The notes under the pieces are model-generated. The model saw only the letters and a list, made by a program, of their open reading frames with translations, was not told the DNA's origin and ran no database searches. This document shows positions 25,518 through 34,576 of a DNA stretch of 64,000 nucleotides, one piece after another. Position numbers and translations under genes: made by a program. Source of the DNA: Polyangiaceae bacterium (GTDB taxonomy: Bacteria; Myxococcota_A; Polyangia; Polyangiales; Polyangiaceae); assembly GCA_015075635.1 (NCBI GenBank), contig JABTUA010000003.1, forward strand, positions 1,860,001 through 1,924,000, read 5' to 3'. Position 1 is the first letter of the stretch, and the number at the start of each line of letters is the position of its first letter.

Positions 25518-26549
25518 ATGGCGCCCGTCGTCGATCCCTCCGTCAAGCGGGTGCTGTCGGCGATCCTGCTCTTGAACCTGGTGATCGTCGCTGGCGGAAC
25601 GGTCGTCTGGTCGCTCGGCGGCGGGACCTGGAGCTTCTGGGACACCGTCTACTACGCGGTCTACACCGTATCCACCGTCGGCTTCTCGGAGCTGCCCGGC
25701 ACCGAGTCCCACACCGGCGTGCGCCTCGCGACCGGCGTGCTGATCATGTGCGGCCTCGGCGCCATCGCCTTCTTTCAGTCCACGCTCACGGCGCTGCTCA
25801 TCGAAGGCGTCATTGGGCGAGCGTTTCGGAGACGACGCATGCAGAAGAAGATCCAGGCATTGCGCGATCATTTCGTGGTGGCGGGCTGCGGCCGCACCGG
25901 AAAATACGTGGTCGAGGAGCTGGCGAGCACCAAGCGCCCTTTCGTCGCCGCCGATCGCGACGAGACGGCGCTGGCGCGCCTGAACGGCGAGCTCGGCGGC
26001 GGGCTGCTCTACATCGTGGGGGACGCCACCGAGGACCACACGCTGGTGGACGCGGGCGTGAAGCGCGCGGCGGGTGTCTGCTCGACGCTGGCGGACGACC
26101 GCGACAACTTGTTCATCACGCTGTCGGTGCGGACGCTGAACCCCGACGCGCGCATCATCTCCAAAGCGGTCGAGATCGAGAACGAGGTGAAGCTGGTGCG
26201 CGCGGGGGCGGACTCGACGGTGAGCCCGAACCGGGTCGGCGCCCACCGGCTCGTGAGCGAGCTGGTGCGACCGGAGGCTACGGCCTTCCTGGATCACCTG
26301 CGGGTGGACAAGGACTTGAACTTCGAGTTCGTGGAGATGCCCGAGGAGTCCCGCTGGGCCGGCAAGACCCTGCGCACCATCCCGATCCGGCAGCGCACGA
26401 ACCTCTTGGTCCTGGCGCTGCACGAGGAGGACGGCACTTACGTCTACAACCCCGAGCCCGATCAAGTGGTGAAGGCCGGTTCGCGCTTCATCGTGATCGG
26501 CGAGCACAAGAACGTGGACAAGCTGCGGGAGCTGCTCGAGCAGAAGTAG
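25518..26549 (+). CDS. Two-helix potassium channel with RCK (TrkA-N/TrkA-C) domains
   Basis: A 343-residue channel. M1 is at about 12-32, pore helix and filter TVSTVGFSE at 50-58, and M2 at about 66-93. The filter has Phe for the usual Tyr (GYGD to GFSE), a variant seen in some bacterial channels. The RCK N-lobe (HFVVAGCGRTGKYV, nucleotide motif GxGxxG; acidic end of strand 2 in ADRDE) and a TrkA-C lobe (about 265-343) follow. Such channels conduct K+ and are gated by ligand or Ca2+ binding to RCK rings. It is coupled to the epimerase upstream. Confidence 0.92.
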   Translation: MAPVVDPSVKRVLSAILLLNLVIVAGGTVVWSLGGGTWSFWDTVYYAVYTVSTVGFSELPGTESHTGVRLATGVLIMCGLGAIAFFQSTLTALLIEGVIGRAFRRRRMQKKIQALRDHFVVAGCGRTGKYVVEELASTKRPFVAADRDETALARLNGELGGGLLYIVGDATEDHTLVDAGVKRAAGVCSTLADDRDNLFITLSVRTLNPDARIISKAVEIENEVKLVRAGADSTVSPNRVGAHRLVSELVRPEATAFLDHLRVDKDLNFEFVEMPEESRWAGKTLRTIPIRQRTNLLVLALHEEDGTYVYNPEPDQVVKAGSRFIVIGEHKNVDKLRELLEQK

Positions 26550-26669
26550 CGGGCGACTCGAGCTTCGCTCCTTCGCGCCAAGCGCTTGCGGCCGCGCCCT
26601 GCCTGCTTCGCGGTACTCGTCGAGACCCGCCCAGGAAGCGCTCGGCGAATACCTCCACCTGACGACGGA

Positions 26670-26836
26670 GTGCGCCGGCCCACCCCTCCGGGTATCCCCC
26701 TCCGGGGACTTCCAAGGGTCGTCGCGAAGCGCGTTCGCCGGCATTCTCGTGGGTCTCGATCTCAGTGGTAGATCGCGACACCCGAGGGTGCTTCCTTCGG
26801 TCGTCTGCTCATGTCGAGACGGCGAGAGTCGAGTCA
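26670..26836. repeat. Dispersed intergenic element D, copy 1
   Basis: A 167-bp element aligning without gaps to 62918-63084, with about 16 mismatches by eye. The first 72 bp (26670-26741) are identical. The core contains foldable arms: CCCC-TCC-GGGG, and GCGAA-GCGCG-TTCGC near its right end. Its last three bases are the TGA stop of the convergent HEAT gene. The left side (26550-26669) is only loosely alike in the two loci. Confidence 0.9.
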
Positions 26837-28702
26837 GAGCGAGAGCCCCCGCGCGCGGAGCACGTCCGATAACGTCGCCTTGAGCTCGCGGGAGGCGTCC
26901 GGGAAGGCGGCGCGCGCCACCTCGACGAAGCGGTTGCCACGTCCGGCCTTGAGCGCGTCGGCCACGACCTGCCGCTCCTCCGGCCCGCCGTGCTCGAGCA
27001 CGCCGAGGACCAGCTCCGCTGCCTCGAGCGCGTCGATGCGCGCGATGGAGCGCAGCGCCGCCAGCCGCGCGTCCAGCCGAGTAGAGCTGCGGTAGATGCG
27101 GGAGAGCGGATCGAAGGCGTGGTCGAAGCGCAGGCGCTCCAGGGCCGCGACCGCTTCTTTCACCACCCCGGGATCCGGATCGACGAGCGCGCGCTCCAGC
27201 GTGATGAAGGTGCGCTTGTAGTAATAGCGGGAGAGCGCGCGCACCGCGGCGAGCCGGACGCCGGGCAGGTCGCTGCCGTAGAGCGTCTCGAGGGGCGAGA
27301 GCACGCCGTAGAGGCCGATGGGCGCCAGCTGCTCGGCGACGATGCTCTGGGCCTTGGCGGCCTGGCCGGGGGGCGCGTTCTCGGCGCCGAGGGCCGCGAG
27401 GCGGGCGACCAGGGCGGTGCGCCGGGTGATGCGGTCGCTGTCCTCGGAGGGGTCGAGCAGCACGTCGGCGCAGGCCTCGCTGGCGCTGCCGCGGGCCTCC
27501 CACTCGAGCAGGTCCACGTGCCAGACGTCGGGCGGGCCCACGTGCTCGCCCAGGCGCTCGTCGCGCAGGCTGGCGTCGATGGGCGTGTCGCGCGCGTCGG
27601 TGTAGCGCTTCGCGGCCCGGGCGTAGTGCTCGCGGCGCGAGGACTCGACGTCCAACGCGGCGAGCTGGGAGTAGATCTGCCCGACCTTGGTGTACTGCCC
27701 GGCCTCGGCCTGGGCGAGCAGGCCGGCCACCAGCGCGTTCTCCACCAGGTTCGTCGGGCCCTGGCGCTTCGCGGTCTGCTCCGCGACGCTCGCCCACAGC
27801 TCGGCCTGCGTCAGCGTGCCCCGCGACGCCACCCGGTGCAGGCCCTGGCGGCGCGCGTAGTCGGTCATCTCGCGGCACAACGTCGCTGCCGCGGAGTGCT
27901 CGCCGGCGAAGCTCGCGAGCTTGATCGCGTGCTCGTAGAGCCGGAGCGCGTGGTAGCGCAGGTTGTCCTCGGTCAGGACGCGGATGGCGTTCACGCAGCC
28001 TTCCAGCACGTGCTCGAAGGTGTCCGTGGCGGAGCCGATCTCGATCAGCACGTGGTAGCAGTCGAACGCGCGCTCCCGCTGCCCCATCGACTCGAAGCGG
28101 TCGGCGGCCTCCTCCAGCCGGTGTACCGCCGCCATGGTCGCCTCGCGTGCGCCGCGGGCGTCGTTCGCCAGCCGGCACATGCGCGCCAGGTTGAAGCGGC
28201 AGAGGCCGGCGGCGTAGCGGTCGGAGCGCGCGCTGTCGACGAGCTGCGCGAGCCGCGACCAGAGCGCGCGGGCGGCGTTCACGTCGTTCGCCCGCTCGTT
28301 GCACACCGCGGCGCGCGCCAGCTGGCCCGCCTGCTCCAGCTCGCCCGCCGCGCGCTTGAAGTGTTTGGCCCGCTGAGAGGCGTCGGCTTCGGCCCAGGAC
28401 ATGAACGTGCGTGCGCGGTCCACGGCCGGCACGCGCTCGAGCAGCTTGGTCTGGTGCGAGACGTCGCCGGTGTACCAGGCCGCGCTGAGCGCGGCGCGGT
28501 GCTCTCCCGCCCGCTCCAAGGCGTCCGTCAGCAGCATCACCGCGGCGGAGTAGCTCTGCTCGCGCGCGTGGCTGACCAGGAGCGAGGCCAGCAGCGTCTC
28601 GAGGGCGTCGCCCCAGCGGCCGCGCTCGGCCTGCTGGCGCGCCTTCGAATAGGCGTCCTCGATGGAGCCCGGCGCCGAGAGCTTCTCGAACAGCCGGATC
28701 AC
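26834..28702 (-). CDS. TPR/HEAT-repeat protein
   Basis: A 622-residue, entirely helical cytosolic protein. Residues 1-350 read as TPR-like helix pairs (RGRWGDALETLLASLLVSH, ... AGELEQAGQLARAAVCNERA). Residues 430-600 are HEAT units (LPGVRLAAVRALSRYYYKRT, DPDPGVVKEAVAALERLRFD, RLDARLAALRSIARIDALEA). It probably scaffolds protein complexes. Its start overlaps the stop of the VWA gene by 4 bp, so the two act together. The stop codon is also the last three bases of repeat element D. Confidence 0.85.
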   Translation of the reverse strand: MIRLFEKLSAPGSIEDAYSKARQQAERGRWGDALETLLASLLVSHAREQSYSAAVMLLTDALERAGEHRAALSAAWYTGDVSHQTKLLERVPAVDRARTFMSWAEADASQRAKHFKRAAGELEQAGQLARAAVCNERANDVNAARALWSRLAQLVDSARSDRYAAGLCRFNLARMCRLANDARGAREATMAAVHRLEEAADRFESMGQRERAFDCYHVLIEIGSATDTFEHVLEGCVNAIRVLTEDNLRYHALRLYEHAIKLASFAGEHSAAATLCREMTDYARRQGLHRVASRGTLTQAELWASVAEQTAKRQGPTNLVENALVAGLLAQAEAGQYTKVGQIYSQLAALDVESSRREHYARAAKRYTDARDTPIDASLRDERLGEHVGPPDVWHVDLLEWEARGSASEACADVLLDPSEDSDRITRRTALVARLAALGAENAPPGQAAKAQSIVAEQLAPIGLYGVLSPLETLYGSDLPGVRLAAVRALSRYYYKRTFITLERALVDPDPGVVKEAVAALERLRFDHAFDPLSRIYRSSTRLDARLAALRSIARIDALEAAELVLGVLEHGGPEERQVVADALKAGRGNRFVEVARAAFPDASRELKATLSDVLRARGLSL

Positions 28703-30147
28703 GCCGTCGCCTCGCGCTTCGGGCCGTCGCTGCCCAGGATGCGCCGCGCCTCCTTGGCGCGGGCCGAGCGGCTGGCGAGCGCCGAGTGATCCACCACCCA
28801 GTGCGCGTCGAGCAGGTCGAGGTAGTCGAGGTCGAGCTCACCCGCCGAGGGCAGCATGAACAGCCCGCTCACCTTGGCGCGCCGGCCGATGGCGGCCATG
28901 ACGTCTCGCGGCACGTAGAGCGCGCCGTGCGTGAAGATGTGTACCACCGGCTCACGGGGATCGCGCGTGGAGGCCAGGGCCAGCGTGCGCTCCACCTCCG
29001 CGAACACCCGCGACGGATTGCGGCCCCGCTCCCCGCGAAACGAGAGCAGGTAGGCCACCGGCAGCTGACCGGCGCGGGCGGCGTGGGGCTCGTACAGCCG
29101 CGAGTCGAAGAAGCGGAAGGTCACGTCTTCGCCCGAGAGGAGCAGCTTCTTCGCCGAGGCGATGGCCATGCCCCGCGCGAAGGTGGCGCGCTCGCCGCGC
29201 ATGCTCGCGGAGGCGTCGATCAAGAAGTGGTGGATGCGGCGCGCCTCGTCGTGGGCCTGCTCGCGGGCGTAGTAGAGCACCTCGTCGTCGGCCATGCGGC
29301 GCATCAGCTCGTCTTGGTCCCAGGCCAGCTCCGTGAGCACGAGCCCGTCGATGCTGCCCTTGCGTGCCAGGCCCGAGTAACCGAAGGCTGCGTGGGTGCT
29401 GGCGCCGGGCCGCGCCTTCGACTCCAGCACGCTGGGCAGGATCTCGAGGGAGAAGTCCACCACGTCGTTGGCCTCCGGCGCGCCGAGCACGCCGAGCAGA
29501 TCCACCTGCGCGAGCGCGCCCTGGCCTGCGTCCCCGCCCAACATGCCGAAGAGCTGGAGCGTGTCCAGGTCCAGGGCGTCCACCAGCGTCAGCACGTAGA
29601 GCCGCGCCTCGGTGAGCCGCGTCAAAGCGTCCACGTCGAAGCCGCGGCTCACCGCCCGGAGCAGCGCCGGCAGCTGCGGGTCGATGCCGTCGAGCAGCGA
29701 GGCCTCGAGGGGCACCGAGACGGGATACGGCGGCGCGATGCGGATGCGCTGGGCCACGGTGCCGAGGATCCGGGCCAGGAGCACCGCCATGATGTCGTCG
29801 GTCATGCGCAGCGAGCGCGCGCGCCGCGCCGTCTCGCTCCCGGCGATCTCCTCGATCATCTGCCGGTAGCCGACGAAGAGCGCGGGCGGGGCGCCGGTCA
29901 CCTCGACCGCGACCTCCGGCTGGGCCCGGGGTCCGAGCTCGAGCTGCTCGTTGGGGCAGGCGAGCACGAGGCCCACGTCGTGCACCACTGCCAGGGGGAC
30001 GCGCACACCGAGCCGCTCGAGGTCCCGCTGCCAGCGCAGCGCGCGCAGCGCCAGAGTCGGCGTGTGCGGGCGCACCACCGAGAAGCCGAGGGAGCCCAGG
30101 GGACCCGCCACCGCGGGGTCGTTCGCCAGCTCGCGCGGGACGGCCAT
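28699..30147 (-). CDS. VWA-domain protein with MIDAS
   Basis: A 482-residue cytosolic protein. The first 300 residues are helical and unassigned. The VWA domain (about 305-470) opens with HHFLIDASASMRGERATFARG, giving a complete DxSxS metal site, and continues VTFRFFDSRLYEP and VVHIFTHGALYVPRDVM. Such proteins usually pair with MoxR-type AAA ATPases in assembly or maturation complexes, but none is adjacent here; a HEAT/TPR gene is, overlapping by 4 bp. That pairing suggests a two-component scaffold. Confidence 0.85.
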   Translation of the reverse strand: MAVPRELANDPAVAGPLGSLGFSVVRPHTPTLALRALRWQRDLERLGVRVPLAVVHDVGLVLACPNEQLELGPRAQPEVAVEVTGAPPALFVGYRQMIEEIAGSETARRARSLRMTDDIMAVLLARILGTVAQRIRIAPPYPVSVPLEASLLDGIDPQLPALLRAVSRGFDVDALTRLTEARLYVLTLVDALDLDTLQLFGMLGGDAGQGALAQVDLLGVLGAPEANDVVDFSLEILPSVLESKARPGASTHAAFGYSGLARKGSIDGLVLTELAWDQDELMRRMADDEVLYYAREQAHDEARRIHHFLIDASASMRGERATFARGMAIASAKKLLLSGEDVTFRFFDSRLYEPHAARAGQLPVAYLLSFRGERGRNPSRVFAEVERTLALASTRDPREPVVHIFTHGALYVPRDVMAAIGRRAKVSGLFMLPSAGELDLDYLDLLDAHWVVDHSALASRSARAKEARRILGSDGPKREATA

Positions 30148-30168
30148 GTGGCGCCACTCTAATACAGC

Positions 30169-31515
30169 TCAGCCACCCGAGCGCGGGGGCTCGTCGCTGG
30201 CGAGCGCCTTGGGCTCGGCGTGCCCGGCGATCACCGGCAAGAGATCCCACGACCGCTCGCCGGTGATGAGCCGCGCGCCGCGCTTGTAGGTCACGTAGTT
30301 CCAGAGCCAGTTGGCCAGCACGCTGACGCGGTTGCGGAAGCCGATCAAGAACCAGATGTGGATGAAGAGCCAGGCGCACCAGGCGAGAAAACCGCTCATC
30401 CGGAGCGAGCCGTTCATGGCCTGGGCCACCGCGCGGGAGCGCCCGATGGTGGCCATCACGCCCTTGTCCACGTAGCGGAAGGGTTTGCCGCGCTTGCCGC
30501 CGCCGGCGATCAGCTTGCCGACGTAGCGGCCTTGTTGCAGCGCCACCGGGGCCAGGCCCGGCAATGGCGCTGCGTCCCCCTCCTGCACCAGGTGAGCGAT
30601 GTCGCCGATGGCGAACACGTTCGGGTGCTCGGGCACCGAGCAGTCGGTCCCCACGATGACGCGGCCAGCCCGGTCGAGCTCGGTGCCCAGGGTGCGCGCG
30701 ACGCCGCGGGCCTTGACGCCCGCGGTCCAGAGCACCGTCGCGGCGTCGATGCGCTCGCCGCCCGCCACGCTCACGCCGCGCCCGTCGATGGCCTCGACGG
30801 AGGTGCCGACGCGCACCTCCACCCCGAGCTCCACCAGCTGGCGCAGCGCCCGCTTGCTGAGCTTCGGATCGAAGCCGCCGGAGAGCAGCCGGTCGCTGCG
30901 CTCCACCAGCACGATGCGCGCGATGCTCGGGTCGATGGTGCGGAAATCGTCGGCCAGGACGGTGCGCGACAGATCGCTGAGGGCGCCCGCCACCTCGACC
31001 CCGGTGGGCCCGCCGCCGATCACCACGAAGGTGAGCAGGCGCTGGCGGGCCACCGGCTCCGCTTCGCGCTCCGCGGCCTCGAAGGCGAGCAGCACGCGAC
31101 GCCGGATCTCCAGCGCCTCGTCCAGATCCTTCAGTCCGAGGGCGTGGGGCTTCCACTCGCGCTCCTTGTCGAAGTAGTTGGTGCGGGCGCCGGCCGCGAT
31201 CACCAGGTAGTCGAAGGGGAGTGCGCTGCCGTCGTCGAGCACGCAGCGCTTCCCCGCGAGGTCGATGCGCGTGACCTCGCCAAGCAGCACCCGGGCGTTG
31301 TCCTGGTGCCGGAGCACCGTGCGGATGGGGTAGGCGATGTCCGCTGGCGACAGGCCCGCCGTGGCCACCTGGTAGAGCAGCGGCTGGAACAGGTGGTGGT
31401 TCGAGCGATCGACCAGCGTCACCTCCGCGCTCGCGCCGGCGAGGGCGCGGGCCGCAGCGAGCCCGCCGAAGCCGCCGCCGACGATCACCACCTTGTCAGG
31501 GCTTTTGTCCGCCAT
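30169..31515 (-). CDS. ndh: Type II NADH dehydrogenase (NDH-2-like)
   Basis: A 448-residue FAD/NAD oxidoreductase. FAD motif VVIVGGGFGGLAAARAL (9-25), HHLFQPLLYQVATAGLSP typical of NDH-2, NAD motif VVIGGGPTGVEVAGAL (about 163-178), a second FAD motif NVFAIGDIAHL and AVALQQGRYVGKLI-like helices are visible. A hydrophobic C-terminal stretch (FLAWCAWLFIHIWFLIGFRN, about 375-395) anchors it to the membrane, as in the family. It passes electrons from NADH to quinone without proton pumping. It overlaps the 61-residue Cys protein gene by 20 bp and ends a three-gene operon. Confidence 0.92.
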   Translation of the reverse strand: MADKSPDKVVIVGGGFGGLAAARALAGASAEVTLVDRSNHHLFQPLLYQVATAGLSPADIAYPIRTVLRHQDNARVLLGEVTRIDLAGKRCVLDDGSALPFDYLVIAAGARTNYFDKEREWKPHALGLKDLDEALEIRRRVLLAFEAAEREAEPVARQRLLTFVVIGGGPTGVEVAGALSDLSRTVLADDFRTIDPSIARIVLVERSDRLLSGGFDPKLSKRALRQLVELGVEVRVGTSVEAIDGRGVSVAGGERIDAATVLWTAGVKARGVARTLGTELDRAGRVIVGTDCSVPEHPNVFAIGDIAHLVQEGDAAPLPGLAPVALQQGRYVGKLIAGGGKRGKPFRYVDKGVMATIGRSRAVAQAMNGSLRMSGFLAWCAWLFIHIWFLIGFRNRVSVLANWLWNYVTYKRGARLITGERSWDLLPVIAGHAEPKALASDEPPRSGG

Positions 31516-31681
31516 CCGCCGCCTTGGCCTCGTACCCCAGGCAGCGGAGCACGGGAAGCGGCGGGTATTTGGGGTACTTCGGCTCCGAGCGGGAGCGCTC
31601 GCACAGCCAGAAGGCGCTCTTTCTCGAGCTTTGCACGAGGCGCGCGTGGCGGCAGCTCGCGCACAGCCCCGGCTCCGCCAT
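31496..31681 (-). CDS. 61-residue four-Cys mini-protein
   Basis: A 61-residue protein with CASCRHARLVQSSRKSAFWLC near the start and LPVLRCLGYE near the end: four Cys in a CxxC ... C ... C layout suited to one zinc site. Similar short CxxCxxxRxxxSxRxSxFWLC proteins occur in several deltaproteobacterial-type genomes (from memory, family unnamed). Its ATG overlaps the stop of the nitrilase gene (TGATG), and its 3' end overlaps the NDH-2 start, so it is a genuine translated link in the operon. Role unknown. Confidence 0.8.
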   Translation of the reverse strand: MAEPGLCASCRHARLVQSSRKSAFWLCERSRSEPKYPKYPPLPVLRCLGYEAKAADGGQKP

Positions 31682-32451
31682 CAGCCCTGCTTCCAGAAGA
31701 AGCCGCGCTCGATGCGGTCCTGGCGGAAGCGACCGAGGCGCTCGAAGTCGAGCTCGAAGGCGCTGGCTCCGGCCGCCGCGATGGGCTGGAAGAAGCGCTC
31801 CGGATCGAGCTCGGTCGGATCGGCGAGGCCGCCGACCCCGCTTGTGAAGAGCATCGGCAGCTCCGAGGGGTGACCCCAGTCGCTGACCCCGACGAAGGTG
31901 CCCATCTCGTAGGCCCGGGCGATGGCCAGGTGACGCCACAGCGCTCGGGAGTAGTCCGGAGTCGGCTTGCGACTGACCGAGAGGGCCGGCACCAGGACCA
32001 CGTCGGGCAGGTGCTCGGCCTGGTGGAACAGATCCGAGAACCAGAAGTCGGCGCAGATCAGCACCATGAAGCGCCGGCCCGCGATGCAGAATTCGCCCGG
32101 GCGGGCGCCGCCGCGGACCGTGGCGCGCTCGCTCGCGTACGGGCGGACCTTCTCGTATTCGCCGAGCAATGCCCCGTCCGGCCCGACTGCGATGCCGGTG
32201 TTCACCTGCTCCCCGTTCCGCTCCTCGTGGTGGGAGCCGCCCACCACCGAGCAGCCGAGCTCGGCCGCGATCCGGCGGACCGCGTCGGTGTACTCGCGTC
32301 GAGAGTGCGTGAGCGTGACGCGCTCCGGCAAGAGCAGCACGTCGCTGGGCCCGGGCGTGAGCCCCGCGGCGCCGAGCGCCGCCCGAACCGCGCCGAGGTT
32401 GTCTGCGCCCTCGACGTGTCGCAGCTGAGGCTGCACCAGAATGAGTCGCAT
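31681..32451 (-). CDS. Carbon-nitrogen hydrolase (nitrilase superfamily)
   Basis: A 256-residue cytosolic hydrolase with the full triad: Glu43 in LLLPERV, Lys101 in GEYEKVRPY and Cys133 in VLICADFWFSD. The length and four-layer alpha-beta-beta-alpha order suit amidases or carbamoylases of this superfamily; the substrate cannot be told from sequence. It heads the operon with the four-Cys mini-protein and NDH-2, a combination suggesting a conserved functional neighbourhood. The C-terminus ends FFWKQG. Confidence 0.9.
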   Translation of the reverse strand: MRLILVQPQLRHVEGADNLGAVRAALGAAGLTPGPSDVLLLPERVTLTHSRREYTDAVRRIAAELGCSVVGGSHHEERNGEQVNTGIAVGPDGALLGEYEKVRPYASERATVRGGARPGEFCIAGRRFMVLICADFWFSDLFHQAEHLPDVVLVPALSVSRKPTPDYSRALWRHLAIARAYEMGTFVGVSDWGHPSELPMLFTSGVGGLADPTELDPERFFQPIAAAGASAFELDFERLGRFRQDRIERGFFWKQG

Positions 32452-32586
32452 CGGGAGGACTCTAACTCCCCTCGCGTTGCGCGCTCTCGACGCCTCGAAG
32501 AAGCCGCTGCGGCAGCGTTCCTTCGAGGGTACCCGCGAAGCGTGACCTGCGAGAAGGTCGCGACTCGTCCCACGGACGAGGAGGCA

Positions 32587-32701
32587 TCCGCCGGCCTACC
32601 CCTCCGGGTATCGCGAGGCGCGTTCGCCGGCTATCTCCACGGGTCTTGGCCACTCCTGAGGATCGTGATCTGATCATGGCAAGACTGCCCAAGTCGAGCC
32701 T
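32587..32701. repeat. Dispersed element D, copy 3 (internally deleted)
   Basis: It matches the D core at both ends: CGCCGGCCTACCCCTCCGGG, then GCGCGTTCGCCGGC, then a GGGTCTTGGC stretch and a right end reading AAGTCGAG. About 27 bp carrying the CCCC-TCC-GGGG arm are missing. Unlike copies 1 and 2 it lies between divergent genes, and its right end does not supply a stop codon. Confidence 0.75.
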
Positions 32702-32758
32702 GGCACGCCGCCCTCTCATCGTTTACCCTTCCGCTCATCACCGCGGGAGGGAGCCAGC

Positions 32759-33829
32759 ATGGTTCCATTGGAAAAGCTCGTCTTCAATCGCTTGGGCTTG
32801 GGCATCGCGTGCGCCGGACTCTTTGTCGCCGTGGCCTGCGGCGGCAGCAGCTCGGAGGACAAACCTTCGTCGGGCGGCTCGGGCGGCGCCGCCGGCGGCG
32901 GCGGCGCGAGCGGCTCCGGTGCCGTGAGCAGCGGCGGCTCGGGTGGCACCACCTCGAGCGGCGGAAGCGCCGGAAGCGCGAGCGGCGGCGCCGCGGGCAC
33001 GAGCGGCGTCTGCTACCCGGGCGTGTACGACGGCCTGGTCTACGTGAACTACGAGCAGTTCAGCCCCAAGCTGAACGGCTCCTGCGCCGGCACGAACCAT
33101 CAGGACATCCAGAACCCCGAGAAGCTGGTGTTCCTCGGCGACTCGATCACCGTCGGCACCTTCCCCACGCCCGCGAACCAGGTCTACCGCACGCTCTTGA
33201 CCAACCTGGCGAAGGCGCAGTGGCCGAGCATCGAGGTCGCGAGCTGCGCGGTCAACGGCGCCCAGACCGACGACTTCTTCGCGGGCGACAACCAGATCCC
33301 CAAGTGCTTCCCCGCCGCCGAGCAGAAGAAGACGCTGGTGGTCATCACCATGGGCGGCAACGACATCGCCGCCATGGCCAAGGACAAGCTCTCCGCCAGC
33401 GCGGCTTCCGTCGAGGCGGACAAGGTGCTCGCGAACATGAAGCAGGCCGTGGAGTGGCTGAAGGATCCGACGAACTTCCCCAACGGCTCCTGGGTGGTGT
33501 TCGCCAACATCTACGAATACACGGATCTGACGGCGGATCTGGGCTCTTGCCCCACCGGCAACCTGATCGGCCTGACCGGCGAGTGGATCGCCGGCACCGC
33601 GATGCTGGTCAAGCTGCGCGAGGGCTACATGAAGATCGCCGTCGACGCTCAGGCCGACATGATCTTCCTGGGCGAGCACTTCTGCGGCCACGGCTACAAG
33701 TTCGCCGACACCAAACAGCAGTGTTACATCCCGAACTCCAGCAACTGGTTCGACTTGACCTGCATTCACCCGACCCCCGAGGGTCACAAGCAGGTGGCGG
33801 ACCTGTTCTGGAAGACTATCGCGGAGTGA
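32759..33829 (+). CDS. SGNH/GDSL hydrolase lipoprotein
   Basis: A 356-residue lipoprotein. The signal reaches lipobox AGLFVAVAC, then a Gly/Ser linker (about 35-80). The SGNH blocks are all present: VFLGDSITVG with the nucleophile Ser (about 123-132), GGNDIAAMAKD (block III Gly/Asn), and HPTPEGHKQVADLF, where His is the catalytic base. These enzymes deacylate lipids or deacetylate polysaccharides outside the cell. GGGAGGGAG about 5 bp before the ATG supports the start. The 13-bp overlap with the convergent acetyltransferase is at the 3' ends. Confidence 0.9.
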   Translation: MVPLEKLVFNRLGLGIACAGLFVAVACGGSSSEDKPSSGGSGGAAGGGGASGSGAVSSGGSGGTTSSGGSAGSASGGAAGTSGVCYPGVYDGLVYVNYEQFSPKLNGSCAGTNHQDIQNPEKLVFLGDSITVGTFPTPANQVYRTLLTNLAKAQWPSIEVASCAVNGAQTDDFFAGDNQIPKCFPAAEQKKTLVVITMGGNDIAAMAKDKLSASAASVEADKVLANMKQAVEWLKDPTNFPNGSWVVFANIYEYTDLTADLGSCPTGNLIGLTGEWIAGTAMLVKLREGYMKIAVDAQADMIFLGEHFCGHGYKFADTKQQCYIPNSSNWFDLTCIHPTPEGHKQVADLFWKTIAE

Positions 33830-34472
33830 GCGGCTTCCTGAAGTAGTACTCGACGGTGCCGCTCTTGTCGTTCAGATCGCGGGTGGTCGGCCCGCGCACC
33901 CAGCCGCGCCGCGCGTAGAAGGCGTGGGCGGTCACGAAGCGCGTGTCGCTCCAGAGGTCGATGAAGGCTGCGCCGCGCTCGCGCGCCCGGGCCTCGACGA
34001 GCTCGACCAGGCGCGCGCCGAGGCCATGCTCGCGTGCGCTCGCGTGCACGTAGAGCTTCTTCAGCTCGACACCGCTGGGATCGGTCGCGGGTGAGTAGCC
34101 GATGCAGCCGACGACGGTGCCGCCGAGCTCCGCCACCCAGAACTCGCCGGCGTGCTCGCGGAAGTAGCTGGCGATGCGCCGGAGCTCCGGCAGCTCGCCG
34201 TCCACGTCCATCACGCAGCCGGGGTACTCGGCGAAGACACCGCCGATCAGCGCGATGAGCCCGTCGGCATCGTCGTCACGGGCTTCGCGGAGCAAAGGGA
34301 GCGAGGTCAAGGAAGCTGGGAAGGAAGGTCGCTCTCGATAAGCAGCGCACCCGGGGGTGCGCGAAAAATCGCGAATCAGCCCAGCGCCGGCATCGGCAGG
34401 CGGAGGCGGGCGAGGAGCTCGAGGAGGCGTCGCATGGCTTTGGATCCCGTCCGGCTCGTTCAGGTGAGCCAA
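33816..34472 (-). CDS. GNAT-family N-acetyltransferase
   Basis: The longest frame gives 218 residues. The recognisable GNAT fold begins around LPLLREARDDDADGLIALI (about residue 58) and includes the acetyl-CoA loop in ELKKLYVHASAREHGLGARLVELVEA (Q/RxxGxG/A type). The first 55 residues are Pro/Arg-rich and unlike the family, so translation probably starts further in; a TTG at 34310 is one option. Substrate unknown. It is convergent with the SGNH gene, overlapping 14 bp at the ends. Confidence 0.8.
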   Translation of the reverse strand: MAHLNEPDGIQSHATPPRAPRPPPPADAGAGLIRDFSRTPGCAAYRERPSFPASLTSLPLLREARDDDADGLIALIGGVFAEYPGCVMDVDGELPELRRIASYFREHAGEFWVAELGGTVVGCIGYSPATDPSGVELKKLYVHASAREHGLGARLVELVEARARERGAAFIDLWSDTRFVTAHAFYARRGWVRGPTTRDLNDKSGTVEYYFRKPLTPR

Positions 34473-34576
34473 TGTGCGCGGCCCTCGTACAAGAGCCCCC
34501 CGGGATTTGCAAGTTTCTCGCGACCCTGCCGGCTAAGTGCTTGGAACTTGGTGGGCGTGGCGCTACGCCCCGGGGT

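Noticed and set aside
26488..26781. Minus-strand frame in element D with a peptide also readable at 62733-63029
   Set aside because: The likeness comes from the DNA repeat itself; the frames differ completely outside it, and no ribosome site or family motif is seen.
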